From the NCBI RefSeq assembly GCF_009730915.1, contig NC_052471.1, forward strand, positions 30,166,185 to 30,230,184: a stretch of 64,000 nucleotides of DNA. Reading direction: 5' to 3'. The notes beneath the pieces are model-generated. The model was not told the origin of the DNA and searched no databases. It saw only the letters and a list, made by a program, of their open reading frames with translations. The DNA comes from Dioscorea cayenensis subsp. rotundata (lineage: Eukaryota; Streptophyta; Magnoliopsida; Dioscoreales; Dioscoreaceae). This document shows, piece by piece, positions 1-13,281 of this stretch. Positions within the stretch are counted from its first letter, which is position 1, and each line of letters begins with the position of its first letter. The position numbers were made by a program, and so were the translations under genes.

Positions 1-1068
1 CTTTCCAATGTAATGTACTATACAATCAATAAATATATTCACATATTTATTAAATCTGTATGCTCAAATTGATGTTTTTTTTTTGTACTAGTTTTAATTG
101 ATTTCTTTCCTTTTTTTGCTTTTCTTCATGTTCCATAAATGACCAACATCTAAACACAAGTCCGACATATTCTAAGACATTGTGAAACACAACAAGTGAC
201 ATGTTTAAAGTTTTAAATTAAACATATGTATATTAAAAATTGATACCACTGAAAATGCTTCCAAAGGAAATCTAATAAAACTAATCTTACTTTAAACTTC
301 AAATACTTCAAAATTATATATATACACACATAAATAATTTTAGACTTCACCGAAGTGGATGAAACATGACAAGCTAAAGCTGCCAAACAGATAATAGATG
401 CCAAATTTAATATGTTAAATGAAGCTATATGTCATACCATATGGAGTCTTTAAAACCTTGTAACCAGTTTCATGACAAGAAGACAATAAGGTAGATGAGT
501 CCAGACTTGCGGTGAGCTTAATTCACAATCACATATGTATCTTTGTTATTCCATCTTCAACTCTAGGGGGCCCAACTTTGCTTGTCCAACAGGCAGATGA
601 AGATGAACGAAGTTGGTTGGTGATCGGCAAAGGAAATATATATATATATAGAGATGAATCATGGACAGATGGATGCATGCTATGATCTTACTTGACATGT
701 AGAATGTGATTTTTCAGCTTCAATTATCAGCATGATAATCATAAGACATGAAAGACCAACGCATTTGCATAAGAGTTTTAAGAGTATGAAAATGATGCCA
801 AGGAAATTGACTCAATAATATTAAAGTGTTCATCATCTACTTAATGGTTCTCACAAGATAAAAGTTTTTTGTCCATTGACTACAAAGACATTATCCAAAA
901 TCATTTGCCACGAGCCAGTTCTCATACAAAGGCCCTTTCATTACTGGTTTGTTAAAGCTCCTACGTCCATCTAGATAATACTGTGAAGTCTGTGAATGAA
1001 GAGAAATTACCCCAAGTGTGCAGAATCTGACATAATCAGATACAAATTGTATACATAACTTGCATTCA
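1..1068. other. Left-edge non-coding stretch, downstream of the ribophorin gene
   Basis: AT-rich sequence with no convincing coding exon. The part next to position 1068 must hold the 3' UTR and polyadenylation region of the minus-strand ribophorin gene. A short AT dinucleotide run lies near 638-650. Nothing else was recognised. Confidence 0.5.
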
Positions 1069-4000
1069 TCATTTGCTAATGGAAAGATCCGTGTGTAAGT
1101 AGGCGATGCATGCTATGAAAAATAGGAAAAATGCAGAAACCAGCATCAAGGGCTCCGCAAGCATGAATATCGGGTTGAACTTGTAGTAGATCTGGAGGAA
1201 TTTAAAGACAATGCCGAAAAAAAAGGGTCAAAAAAATGAGTCAGAATTTTAAAACAGAAAAAGTTGTGTAATTGCTCTAAGCAAAATCTATAGTCGTACT
1301 GAAAAAATTCCATACTGGACAAGTTTGATGAAGTTATGATGTGCTTTAACAGATTAAAAAAAGCGCCAGATATAGTTGAATTTACAAAAAATCATTCCAA
1401 AACGTGCCAAGGGAAATACCTCAAAAGGAACATTGTGCTCTGGTACTACATTTTCCTTTACAAGGACAAGAGTTTTCCTCCCAACAACGTCAAGATATGA
1501 GTAAGATGTCTGCAGGGTCGCAGTAAAATAAAGTTTCATTCCAATAAGAATAGAATGGCTGAGGATGAATTTCAATACCATAAATTGAGACAAATAAGCG
1601 TTTACAAAAATCACACAAGTTAGGATAGGAAACTTGCATGGATAAATTCAGAAAACAAACAACAAACAGTACCTCATAATGCTGCTTCACAGGAAAAGGA
1701 ACCACGGCTGATGGATCTTTGGATCCTTCTGGAAGAACAACCTAAAGCAATGTAACCTTAAGAAATCAGGTTTCGAGATACATAACAGCATCCAAATATT
1801 TTCATCAAGGCTTCCAGGTCAACCGCTGAATAATGTCATCAATATTCTATTGCATGCAGACACACCCATGAGTTTTAAAGTTATGAACACAATACATCAC
1901 TATACTATTTATCACATTTTTCAAAGGAAGTTTTCAATTGCAAGAATTGTCATACGTACAAGGTAGTGAGACAAGAAATGCATACCATGAATGGCCACAA
2001 ACACAAAGGAACTCTAGACTATGACATACAGATGAGAGAATACAGTGATAAACTCAATAGCAGGGAACAATTTTGCAAAAAGATGCCAACATGTATGAGG
2101 AAATGCCTCAATGTTCAAGCAAGCATACAATCACAAAATTACTGATAATTAAGGTACTTACTTTAATGGTTAACCGATCAACCACTGTCTCAAGTAGAGG
2201 GCAACCAAAGGTGAAGTTCAGGTAGTGCTGACCATCAGATGATTCAAAGAGAAAATCTTGCAAAGGCAATCCATAACCAATGACAAAAGTCGTCTTCCAA
2301 CCTCCAAACAATGGATATCGAGGCTCTATTTCAAGCTCGGACTGTAAACAAGCAAGCAATCAATGAGTAAATATATCTCCTCATATAATTGATACAAAAC
2401 CACTGGCACTGAAACAAACCATCATTCCAAGTTTCAATGCTTCATTATCAACCTAAATTTCACTTTCAATCAGAGCACAAGCATAAAAACCCCATTGATT
2501 CATGTCAATACTGCAAGTACTTCTTGCCAAGATCCAGTCCAGTGAAACAGGCCCAGGGAATGCGGAATCAAGCCCCACATGAGGATGGGCCCAATGGGTC
2601 TAACAACAATGGCTTAGATGGATTCCACTAGCAAAAGGCATGACCCCAAGCTTGGTTTAGCAGAACATGGTCCATACATGGATTTTCTCCATACCACAGG
2701 ATAACGATTAAAAGTCATCAGGCTATCGCTGGTGGTCATATTGTGCACACCCTAATCTGACGAGGTTTAAAACATCAAGCAACCTTACCCTACTATTCAG
2801 AACTAAATAGCATGACATTATTTTCAGATCACAAAGAGTATCATGGGAAAGATGGTTTAATGAAAAAAAAAAGGAAAGGACTGACTTCTTACCTGAGATA
2901 GCAAGCTATAATGGTGAATTTTCCATCAAACAAAAACCATAAAGGTCTATAATGACCAGATAGATAACCGTTCTTTTCATGCTAACAATAATTTCCAGCC
3001 AATTCCACAGTTAACCACCATGGTTGTATATCAAATATTTAAAACAACCAAATTTTCTATTCTTACGTTTGAACTGAAATGAGGGCCAGACTATGCTGCA
3101 AGTAGTCAAGGCGTAGCCTTAGTTGTCTATGTCATCACTAACAAAAAAATTCTCAATCAATATAAGGACTACATGCTGGCTATGGACCATCAGCAACATA
3201 AGATGGGGGCTAAAAAAGAAACAAAGATAAATGTTAATCTATTTTTCTTCCTATTCACAAGCAATAGTCAAACTGTGATCATTTCTTCCTCTTTATACAC
3301 AACAGTCCTGAATCATTTGTTCCTCTTTACAAACAACAGACCATCTTATGATAAAGGAAGTTGAATCAACTTTACCTTGAGAGAATCACTTCGCAAGCGT
3401 GATGATGAAATGTTTCCAATTTCATCACGATAGTAGACAGAGTGAACTCGAGGTGGTAGTCTTGCAAGAAGAGACTTGAATGAAGAAACACCACTGATTG
3501 ATGGTCTAGCTTGATATTCAACCCTGTGCAAGACATTTTAAGTGTGTGATGACTTACTCCGAAGTCAAAACTGACATCATTGGGTAAACAGACACAAACG
3601 TGAAATTAGAATATTTACATAAGTTAGATACAAGTTACCAATCTTGCATGGTTGTATTATACAGAGGGTGACAGTAACATGGCAACACAAGCAACAGGTC
3701 CCTGATCCTAATTCTATGTTAACGAAAGGAAAGCATGCAAGCTTGATTTCCAATCAGCATGAAACATCAAGAGAACATTTTTCCTGTTTCAGTCTTTCCT
3801 TTTCTATAGTACTTGAAATGTGTGAGGCAAAGATCGCATATCACAGTTCAGGACATCAGTAAATAACATGATTTCAGCATATATTAATTTGCATGATATC
3901 CCCTGAAGCAAGATTAAGAGGATGATAATGCATTTTTACCATGCTATCACACACACAAACACACACAGCCAGGATTACACAGGAGCAAACTAGAAATTCC

Positions 4001-5489
4001 TTTGACCAACCTTGAAAAGACTCCTTTGTGGTGTGCTCCTGCATGAGAGAGTTTATAGTGTTCAGTTATTTGAACATTTCCCCAGTGAGAAATTTCCACC
4101 TCCCTTGTAAGTTCATCAACAACAGCAAATGGATTGTTATTCTCAAAATGGACAAGTATCGGGGAATGTGAATATGGAGAACGGTCATGGTATGGTCCAT
4201 ATCTTAGCTCTGTTCCAACACGATTACTAGGGCTTACATTTGTATAAGATTCCACCTTGCTGTTTGGTGTCTTTATAAATGTCCTCTGTTCCTTAATATG
4301 ATAAGGAGACAACAACAATGCGCTATCCCGATAGTACACATATTGTGACTCAGATTGACTAATCTCTGCTGGAAAGGGCTCTTGAGAATGTGTTAAAACA
4401 TACAGAACTTCCAACGCAGCTGTATCACCACTCTTCAATGGAGTGGGAAGAGCAATAGAGAAAAGCTGAGCCCCATTTGGTCCCTTTGGTGATTCAATGG
4501 GGTTTACATCAAGAGGCAAATAGGCTTTCTTTTTTCGTTTTCCAGCTGTGGTGGATGCTTTTACAATTGCTAAATGTTGGGCTTCATTTGGTGAAAAAGC
4601 AATAAGAATTTCTGAAACATCAGATGCACCAGTATTTTCAACCTGAAGAGTAGCACAAATCTCTATAAGAAATGAAAGGGAGAAAATGAAAGATTCAACT
4701 ATTCTTCTCACAATTTTGGCAGTATTTTCATTGTTTTTCATTTATTCTAAATCACACAGACATTTCTTATCTGTTTTGTCATGGATATCCTGGAACACTA
4801 TGAAAGCTTGCGTAAAACAATACAGAATGCTCAAATAAGAAGTTGGTTGGTATAATAATCTTCATTTTCGAATAAATAAATATCAGTAGAAAAAAATTGA
4901 TCAAACTGGAATAGTATGTTCATTCATAAACACTGTGAGACAAACATCAGATCAGATTTCGAATCAACATAAAGGAACTATTTTTTCTATTAAAATTGCT
5001 TAGGTGGGCGCAGAAGAGTCATTCAACCTCTAATAAACACGATGCAAAAAAACATGCCTAAGTTGAATTAAACACGGGGGATTCAGTCAGAAGCATACCT
5101 TAAAAGCCAGGAAAGCCCTTACGATGAAGGAGGTCAAATCGATCTGCATTGCAATCAAAGGCGCAAAAAATCAGCTACAAAACGAATCAAAAACCCACGG
5201 AAGAGCCCCCAGAGGCACATATATAGATGCCCACGAGATCAAAGATGGAGAATTTACCATCAATAAATGTACATCAGCTTAATGGAAAATGAAACAAACC
5301 CTAACTAAAGGAAAATAGAAAGAAAAAAAGAAAAAAAGATCGATCAGAGCATACCCGTCGCTCCGCGCTAAGAATGCGAACATCCTGCGAAGGAGAAGAA
5401 GAGGAAGAGGAGGATGAAGCCAGAACTGAGAAAAGGGAAGAGACGACGAGGACGAGGATCAAAGCTCGCCGGGGAGGAATTCCTTCCAT
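1069..5489 (-). CDS. OST1B: Ribophorin I, oligosaccharyltransferase subunit 1 (short OST1B type)
   Basis: Subunit of the ER oligosaccharyltransferase, which moves the lipid-linked glycan onto Asn in nascent proteins. Eight exons with GT-AG borders and matching phase: 5489-5355, 5143-5099, 4642-4011, 3523-3376, 2341-2162, 1741-1673, 1509-1420 and 1191-1069, giving 473 residues. Residues 1 to about 25 form a signal peptide followed by a Ser run. The luminal ribophorin domain carries typical blocks such as YVYYRDSALLLSPYHIK, FGGWKTTFVIGYGLPL and TSYSYLDVVGRKTLVLVKEN. One membrane segment lies at about 442-465 (LAEPLMLVSAFFLFFIACIAYL), and a tail of under ten residues ends in SISK. It therefore lacks the roughly 150-residue cytosolic extension of OST1A-type and animal ribophorin I. 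Arabidopsis OST1B is similarly short (recalled at about 464 residues). No frame breaks were seen. Confidence 0.93.
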
Positions 5490-6213
5490 GTTTTCCTCGT
5501 CTCCGATCGCACTCTCTCGCTACTCCTCCCTCTCAAAGCCTCTAGACTAGTTTTTATCTTGTTGACGAATCAGAGACCTCGAAGCCCGACTCTCAAGACA
5601 TCGTGACCGTCCTTAGTTGCCTCGTGATTTGCATTACTCACCATAAACAAACGATCAGAGCAGCCCATAATTATATATTGATTTTTTAAAAAAATAATTA
5701 ATAATTTATTTATTTATCTGTGAATTTTCCAAAAGTTTATCATTTTGTTCATTCCCATTATTTTCCTTTATTTGATTTACAGAGTTGCAAAAATATGAGG
5801 CAACCAAACAAACTTACAAAAGAGAAGACCAAAAAAATAAATAAATAAATAAATAAAACTTTGAACAAATAAGTTTCTTCAGGGTCACGAATTAATAACA
5901 AAAATATAGAATGATCTTTATTTCTTGTGAGCAAGTACATGCTGTAACAAATCACAAACATAATTCACAAACAACTAAAATCAAAGGCATTGCAGACTAT
6001 ATATAGCACAAGCCCAGGCTTTTAGGATTTATATTTATCGCATTCAAATGCTTCTGATATATAACAACAGACAAAACTCAAAACAACACATAGAAAATAG
6101 GACTCTTCTGTGTCTGTCTACCTTTTGCCTCAAATTGCTAATACATGGCTTTCTTTTTCTCTTTCTTTCTTTCATTCATTCATTCTCAACTTGTATAAAG
6201 ATTGCAGCACCGA
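5490..6213. other. Ribophorin gene leader and promoter, then the 3' UTR side of the epsin gene
   Basis: Positions 5490 to about 5640 are the CT-rich (on the minus strand) leader and core promoter of the ribophorin gene. About 5990-6213 should be the 3' UTR of the epsin gene. Between them is AT-rich DNA with an (AAAT)n run near 5829-5858. No ORF here looks real. Confidence 0.5.
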
Positions 6214-6867
6214 TCACCTATAGCCAGGCCCACCACCTCCATATGGCTGCTGTGTTCCATAGCCACCCATACCCATCATCGGGTTATAACCAATTCCGGC
6301 CATGCCTGGACCCGAAGGAGTCATTCCAATCGGCGGGCGCATTGGTGGTGCTTGACCCATGCCCATATTCATCCCCATTCCAATTCCCATTCCCATGGGT
6401 TGATTCATGCCAACACCATAGCCGCCACCCATGCCCATGGCAGAGCCCATCATTGGGTTAGGAGGGGGTGCCAAGCCGCTTGCACCAGCACGACCGATGC
6501 CAGAGCCTGCTCCCATAGCTTTGCCCATGTTGATGGTGGATGTGGCCGCACTTGCCAAGCTTCTCTCTTTCTCTTTTATTTTCTCCTTCCGATTGAGTGA
6601 ATCAAAGTCAATCCCGATATCCGCTAAGGGATTTATCTTAGCTGAAGAAAGTGAAAATTGCATTAGTAATTAGAATATCTGCTAACAAAAAGGTTCATGT
6701 GTTAGTAATTAGAAAAACCAGCTCTTAGTTAATATCATGAATTAAAAAAAAAAAAAGCAATGCCATGCCATGCAAAACATTAAAAGTAAGATAAGAGAAT
6801 CAATAATATGAGAAGGAACAGGCGTTTACCTCCAGAAATGTTAAGATCAACAAGGCCTCTGCTCAAT

Positions 6868-6902
<35 letters not shown>

Positions 6903-9900
6903 CTCCTTTGTAGGATGAGATTTCACAGGTGCCCCAGCAGAAGAGTAGGGAACTACTTCTGAAGCAAGAGGAGATGACTGTGGGAAAGGGTTCGAATAAG
7001 TCGTCTGTAGGCTTGAAGGACCTTGTGATTGGCCTACTAAAGAAACTGAAGAAGTCGATAGACCTGACTGAGGAAGAGTATTTAGATGACCAGCCTGATG
7101 ACTCTGTATGTTGGCAGGGGTGAACAGGGCTGAAGGACCTTGTGGTTGGGCTACTTGGGATACTGGAGGAGCCAATAGACCTGATTGAGGAAGAGTATTT
7201 AGATGACCAGTCTGTACGAAAGGTTGAGGTGTTGCGTGAGTGAAAGATTGAGGTGCCGGAGAAGAAACTAACTGCGAAGGTCCTGTCTGCGGATGAAGGG
7301 TATCCAAGAAACCATTGCTTCCGGGTCCTGCAGTAAAGTCGGCGCCCCCAAATGCATTGTTCACTGTTGACTGTTGGCCATTGGCAGCACTGGGAGTATA
7401 AGTTATACCACCCAATGAGTCCCCAAAATCAAAGGTTGGGATTGGTTCAACTTTGGTGGCTGGGGCTGCTGGTGGGGCAGATTCGGCAACTCCAAATGAG
7501 CCAGAAAATGGCTGGAATGAAGCTGCTGGTGGGGCAGATTCAGGAAAAGCCTGGAATGATGCTTGAGGCACAAAATTCTGCTGCGGAGCTGAATAACTTT
7601 CTTGTGTAGCCTTGAAAGGAGAATCACCAAATGGATTTTCGCTAGCCTGCCAAATAAAATAGAATAAGAGTTATGCTTTTCTAATGAAGTGAGATCTAAC
7701 CAAGAGAAAGTTTGCAAGAGAGCAGGTATTCAGGAAGCATTTCACAGAAATGCTCAAACTCTAACCCTATATGAGACAATGTTTACCTTAACTTGTCCAC
7801 CATTGAAAAGAAAATGGACAAATCATGCTAAGAATTAATAATTATATAGCACGTTGCACTTCATAAAAATATATATATATATATATATATTCATTCATGA
7901 TCCTGCATGCTCAGATACCAGAAAACTGATCTAATTAACATCAAATAAAGTAAGGTGAAAACATTCCCCATTTGCCTTCTTTATTAATGGTTTTTCAGAA
8001 GCTGGTGGTAATCATCACATAGTATGCCAACTTATCACAAGGTCTCTCTTCCAGATAGAAAAGTCGCTTTAATATCTTTGTATAACTAAATCCTCACTTT
8101 CAGAAGTTCTAATGGAAATGTTGGCACTAAACAGAAATCAGGGAAAATCGAAGGCACTTGATCAATTCATCCTATGCAAATGTTTTGTGATGCTTGTTCA
8201 AGCATTAACCGAACCTGGCTCAATACTGCAGAGGCTGGTGGAGGGGCCATGAAGTTTGCATCAAAGCTTGAACTTGTTGGTGCAGCAGCTTCAGATGAGG
8301 TACTGTAAGTAGCAACTGGAACAAGAGCCAAGGAACTTATAGAATCTGATGCTGATGAGGATCCAAAGAAGTCCATCCCAGTACTGCTTGCAGGAGGTGG
8401 GGCTGCTGATGAACAAAAAATCTCAAGTCAACATACAGAGTTTAACATATAATGTATACAAGTGGTAAGACTAACAGTGTTGTTTGTCACGGTAAAATGG
8501 TAAAGAAATCTGGCTGCCACCAAGAAAAGTTGTGGAGTTAATCACATCATGGATTCCATAACAATTGAAAAGACATATCTGCTTACAAATTTGTCTCTTT
8601 ATCATTCCCTAACTAAAATTATTTCCAGTGCCATAACTAGCATTCTGATATCATAGAATTGAAAATCAAAATGTAATTCTGCACATTGGACATTTGCCAA
8701 GTTTAAATAAGGCTCAGAAAATATCTAGCATTGATCCGGTACTAATATAGCGAAAAAGGAAAAATATCCTAAGGGATATACACCTCACTTGTCCAACCAA
8801 ATAAAGTTATTCGATGAAGTCAAAGGAACTTATTCCCAGCCAAAATATGAGATTTCAATCTAGCCCCAGAAAGGGGACAACTTCATCTCAAGAGGTGGTT
8901 TATAGCATACTCATAATTGACAAGCAGGCAATGTACAGACAGCTCAGTACCTGATACAAGACCACGTGGATCAAATTCATCAAAAGCTTCAGTATTGTTA
9001 TTATGGGCTTCAAAAGATCCACCAGCCACATTATGTGAACCTTGGCTTGTATTTCCAGAAGGGGAAACACTTTTTGGTGGAGGGGGGGAAGATGCTTTTG
9101 GTGCAGGTGCCGCTGCAGCTCCTCCGTCCCTTTAAATTATGTATGGTGTTAACATGGAAGGCTTCATCACTCCTAGAAGAAAATTCTCACCACAACAAAG
9201 AAAACATACCTTTCTATCTGTGTAGGACTCTGGGAATTACCCGATGCTTCTTCGTAACTGGGAGGTGCAATATTATTCTTCTCAGAGAGCTTGCGTTCAA
9301 ACCTTGGGCCAATAAAGTTAATGTGAAGACTAAGAGGAAGTGACTTCAGAGATTGAACTTAAAAAAATTATCTGCTACTACAAAAGGTACACCAATCAAA
9401 ATGAACCAGTGATGTTTGAGAAACTTAAATGCTCACCTCTCATGCTGAGAATGGTCATCATCCCTGCCACCAGTTCTGCATGAAAAAAGAAGTGTTGATA
9501 AGTTACTTGAATGAAGTTGTCAATAAAGAAATAGGTTCTTTGAATAGCACAAGTTAAAGGCAACATAACAGGACATTACATTTTAGCAAACTATTCAAAG
9601 AAAGATTGATAGTTGGAGACAAAAATGATATATTTCAAACCTTTCTATGACTATCATGAGATAAAATAGAAATTTCGCAAGTGGGAAAATACCGAGATGC
9701 ATGACGATCATCATCTTCGAAGGAGCGATCTCCATCTCTTTCAAAGCTCCTATTTCTTGGCCCAAACTGGTGATCATCACCACCACGTCCTCCTCTGTAA
9801 TCATCATCTTTGTAATTATCTCTTCCATAACGTTCTTCAGATTCAGAGCCAAACCGATCTCCATCACGACCGAAAGAATTTCTACCTCGACCATATCTCT

Positions 9901-11500
9901 CATCATCCCTATGTCCCCAATCTCTTTCCCTCCCATACCCATTCCGGTCTTCCTCTCTGTTACCATAACGACCTTCAAAACGATCATCATCATAGCGATC
10001 ACCATAGCCTCCAGTATTTGAATATGAACCAGGTCTATTTAGATCCACTGGTTGAGAATGTACTACGATACCTAAATAGTTTTGCAGCACTTAGAACATG
10101 ATATCAGAAGAAATAGACGAATTAGTTTATATTCAGAAAGCAAACTCACTTGTCCTTGTTTGCCACTGCCTTCTGTCTAGCTTCTTGTATTCTTTCATTA
10201 TCGTTTACCAGAGCAACAAGACTCTGTGATTTCCTTCGAACATTGTTACCTTGATCCCTTCCACTCGAATCAATATACTGAAAGCTGGATAGTGACTGAG
10301 ATATTTGACGGAAGCTCAAGTCATTGTACTTTCAACTTTGATAAGAAAAAACAATTTGAGCAGTACAGATTGCTACAGAATGATTTTAAAAAGGTAAAAG
10401 ATAGCATATGATACCGATATCTGGTACGAGTGCTCTTTAATGTCATCGATGACACGTTCAGATCCATGTGCCACAAGGTATTCCAAAACAATCAACCCCT
10501 GGAGCTCAACAGGACAGTTTGTTGGTGATGAGATTATGGCAATTATAACCAAAACCAGCATGATACAAAAGCAAACAAAGTGCTAACTTACTATGAACTT
10601 CAAAAGTGATCTACAAGCTTACTACAATCAGTATTTAATTTAAAAGAACAAATTATCAGTGAATTTTCCCAGACATAAAATAACTCAAATAAGAAACAAA
10701 AACACCATACGTTCATTCATTAAAAGGAGCTTATTAGAATCAATTAAGAACACATAATAAGAAACTGAAAGATGTACAGTACCTTATATACATGACGCCA
10801 ATTTTTTCCAGTATCATTGATCCTTTTCCAGATCACATTCATGATCATCTGGCATTCATAGCTGCAAAGCAGGTTAATATATGGCATGATAATGCATCAT
10901 TTCCAGGAAAGAAGTATGGAGTCGAATTTAGATCAAAATCTTACTGGTTTCTAGATGCCTGTGCAATATCTGCTAGAAGTGATCCATGAGGACCCCAAGG
11001 CTCATTGCTTGTAGCATCAAGAATCTGATAACAGAGAATTTGATATCCATGTAAGCCGCCAAGTTAAAGAATACGAATGCTTATTTTTTTTGAGCTATTT
11101 TCCAAAAAAAAAAAGTTAAAATGGGTTTCAAAATGCACAGAATATTTCAAATTTGGTGCTGGCTGAAATATTAAAAACCAGAAGCACCCATAGAAGCATA
11201 AAATTCAATAAGCTGTCGAACATTCTACCTTCTGTTCTATCCCAGGAACCTTCAAAACCTTTTTGTTAACCTCTCTCTTGCTGCAAAATAAATAGTGAAA
11301 AGGGTTTGAACAAAGGTGTAATGGAACAAAGCCAAACACAGGAGTATACCACAAAAGGTACAAGGAAAGTTTCCCTTTATAGCAATTATGAGCAAAGTGA
11401 TACCCCACTAGGTAAACAAACAGGAACCGGTAAGTTGACAAAGAAACAAGGAAGATAATTCTTACAGGTCCCTAACAGTTTGATCAAAAGCTTTCTTCAT
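6214..11500 (-). CDS. Clathrin interactor, EPSIN2/3-like (ENTH domain)
   Basis: Adaptor that binds phosphoinositide membranes and recruits clathrin and cargo. Thirteen coding exons: 11500-11466, 11280-11229, 11024-10945, 10861-10783, 10498-10415, 10295-10150, 10034-9693, 9475-9437, 9302-9210, 9129-8951, 8405-8215, 7646-6830 and 6641-6214, about 854 residues. The ENTH domain is residues 1 to about 150 (blocks [69 protein letters not shown]). It is followed by an Arg/Asp/Gly-rich linker, NPF-type motifs ([15 protein letters not shown]) and a Met/Gly-rich C-terminus, as in plant EPSIN2/3. Exon 7 is odd. The acceptor that homologues would use (exon start 10071, giving KYRS) runs into a stop because of one extra base near 10037-10042, while an AG at 10036-10035 restores the frame and drops about 12 residues. 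Start chosen at [16 protein letters not shown], the usual epsin N-terminus. Confidence 0.92.
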
Positions 11501-12833
11501 GATCACTTCTGCAAACCAGTGCCGATTCTTTCTTTGGTAGGAACCTTTTAAAATTTTTGGATGCGAGATCAGACAATGAACTCACAGACACTTTCCCTGC
11601 ATCAGACAAGCGTATATGGTGTAAACACCAAGTAATGGATCCCATAATTTTCAAGATAAACACTTGAAAAATAAATCCCAATGCCAAATGCGTAAGAATG
11701 ACTAGATCAACTTATACCAAAAGGAAGATGCAGGATCTCAAGAACAAAAGCAAAAGATCAAAAAGACATGTAAAACCTCCAAGAGAAAACAATAAATCTC
11801 AGAACTAACTTGATGACAAAATCACATCTCACCAAAATAAATCTCCATTTAAAGTATTAAGTATGGATTGGCATGCCAAAAATAGACAAGAGGACAGAAT
11901 CAACATTTGAACTTTAACAAATACCCAGTTGGCTCCAAAATATAAAATTTAAGCTGAATTTGCATCTCCCTCAGCCCAAAACCAATTCAAAGACTCAAAA
12001 ATTCAACAAACTCTACACAATATCCATAGATTTGTGGAGTAACTCATAGATCCAGTTATCCAAAGCAAAAAAAAAAAATCCGAACAACTTCCAATAAAAT
12101 AACCAGATAAAATAAATAAATGAATAAAAAGATGAACTCCTAAACTCACGCAGTGGTCCAATCCGGAACAAAGTGAAATCGAGAAAGCTATAAAGTTGAT
12201 AAATTTAAGCTCGATCTAGCTCACACAAAGCAAAAACGACATATAAAACTACAGATCCACTGAATTCGAGGTGAATCAATCCCATATACAATCTTCACAT
12301 CATTCAAAGCAACACAGAAAACCACATCTTAAGGAAAGAAACTCAAAAGAGCTCATGAATCCCATTGATACAATAAAACATGAAGAAATTCAAAAGCGAA
12401 GAAAAACCTGACCCGATTCAAGAAAAATCATAGATAACAAAAAAAAAGTAAAGAATCAAAAGAAAGAGCGCGACCGGCTGGCGGAGAGATCGGGATCGGA
12501 TCTGTGTATTCACAAGAGAGCTGAACACCACCCCTAAAATTCAGGGGCAAGATCACAAGGAAAACGGAATCTGTAAAAATTCACAAGAGAGCTGAACACC
12601 GCCCCTAAAATTCAGGGGCAAGATCGCAAGAAAAACGGAGTCTTTGGTTGTTCTTCACGCGTCTTATGGCGTAGACCGTATAGAGAAAGAGAGAGAGCGG
12701 AAGCAGAGAAGGAGGAGGAGGAGGAGACGAAGAAGAACGGAAAGGCAAAGGCAAAGGCAAAGGAGCGAAAGGGAAACTAGAAGGCGAGAAAGAATAAGAA
12801 AAGGGAGGGGGTGAAGACGGTGGCACGTTCCAT
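11501..12833 (-). promoter_or_regulatory. Leader, leader intron and promoter of the epsin gene
   Basis: On the minus strand a good acceptor (GATGCAG then GGAAAG, near 11600) precedes the ATG, and a possible donor (GGGTCAG then GTTTTT) lies near 12407. A leader intron of about 0.8 kb is therefore likely. The stretch 12480-12830 is strongly CT-rich on the minus strand, typical of plant 5' leaders and core promoters, and contains a 71-bp-period duplication. No TATA box was chosen. Confidence 0.5.
12509..12645. repeat. Two-copy tandem duplication in the epsin 5' leader
   Basis: Copy 1 starts at 12509 and copy 2 at 12580 (period 71 bp). About 60 bases match with only a few changes, mostly A/G. 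Each copy begins TTCACAAGAGAGCTGAACAC and contains the near-palindrome CCCCTAAAATTCAGGGG. Confidence 0.9.
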
Positions 12834-13222
12834 TAGATTCTTTCTAGGAAAAAAAAAATTACTGTTTTTTCTTTATTTGGTATAAAAAAAAACATTTTGT
12901 TTAATTTTTTCTTATTTAGTTTATTTAATAGTAAAAGTGTAAAAATCCCATCATAAAAGTGGAGCACAAAACAGCAAAATAAAGTTAAATATTTATACAT
13001 CCCCACCTTTTTTTTTTTTTTGGGAAACAAGATTCATTTCTATGGAATTTGTTGTGTTTTTATGGTTATTGTTTTCTTTTTTTAATAACATGATGATTTA
13101 TTTATTTTTATAAAAATTTATGAATTCTCATAAATTGAGTGCACACAAATTGGATGATAAATTTCTGTTATGTGTGCATATTCCTAGTTATATTATATTA
13201 TATATAGAGTTTGTACTTTTTA

Positions 13223-13224
<2 letters not shown>

Positions 13225-13277
<53 letters not shown>
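13225..13277. repeat. (TA)n microsatellite
   Basis: Uninterrupted TA dinucleotides of about 53 bp, the longest dinucleotide run in the window. Confidence 0.95.

Positions 13278-13281
<4 letters not shown>

Noticed and set aside
6202-6673. Plus-strand ORFs opposite the epsin C-terminus
   Set aside because: Low-complexity antisense of the Met/Gly-rich tail; no start context or domain.
9697-10101. Two long plus-strand ORFs rich in His or Ile
   Set aside because: They are antisense shadows of the Asp/Arg-rich linker of the epsin gene, whose frame fits homologues and splice sites.
12605-12826. Pro/Ser-rich minus-strand ORF
   Set aside because: Translation of the CT-rich leader of the epsin gene.
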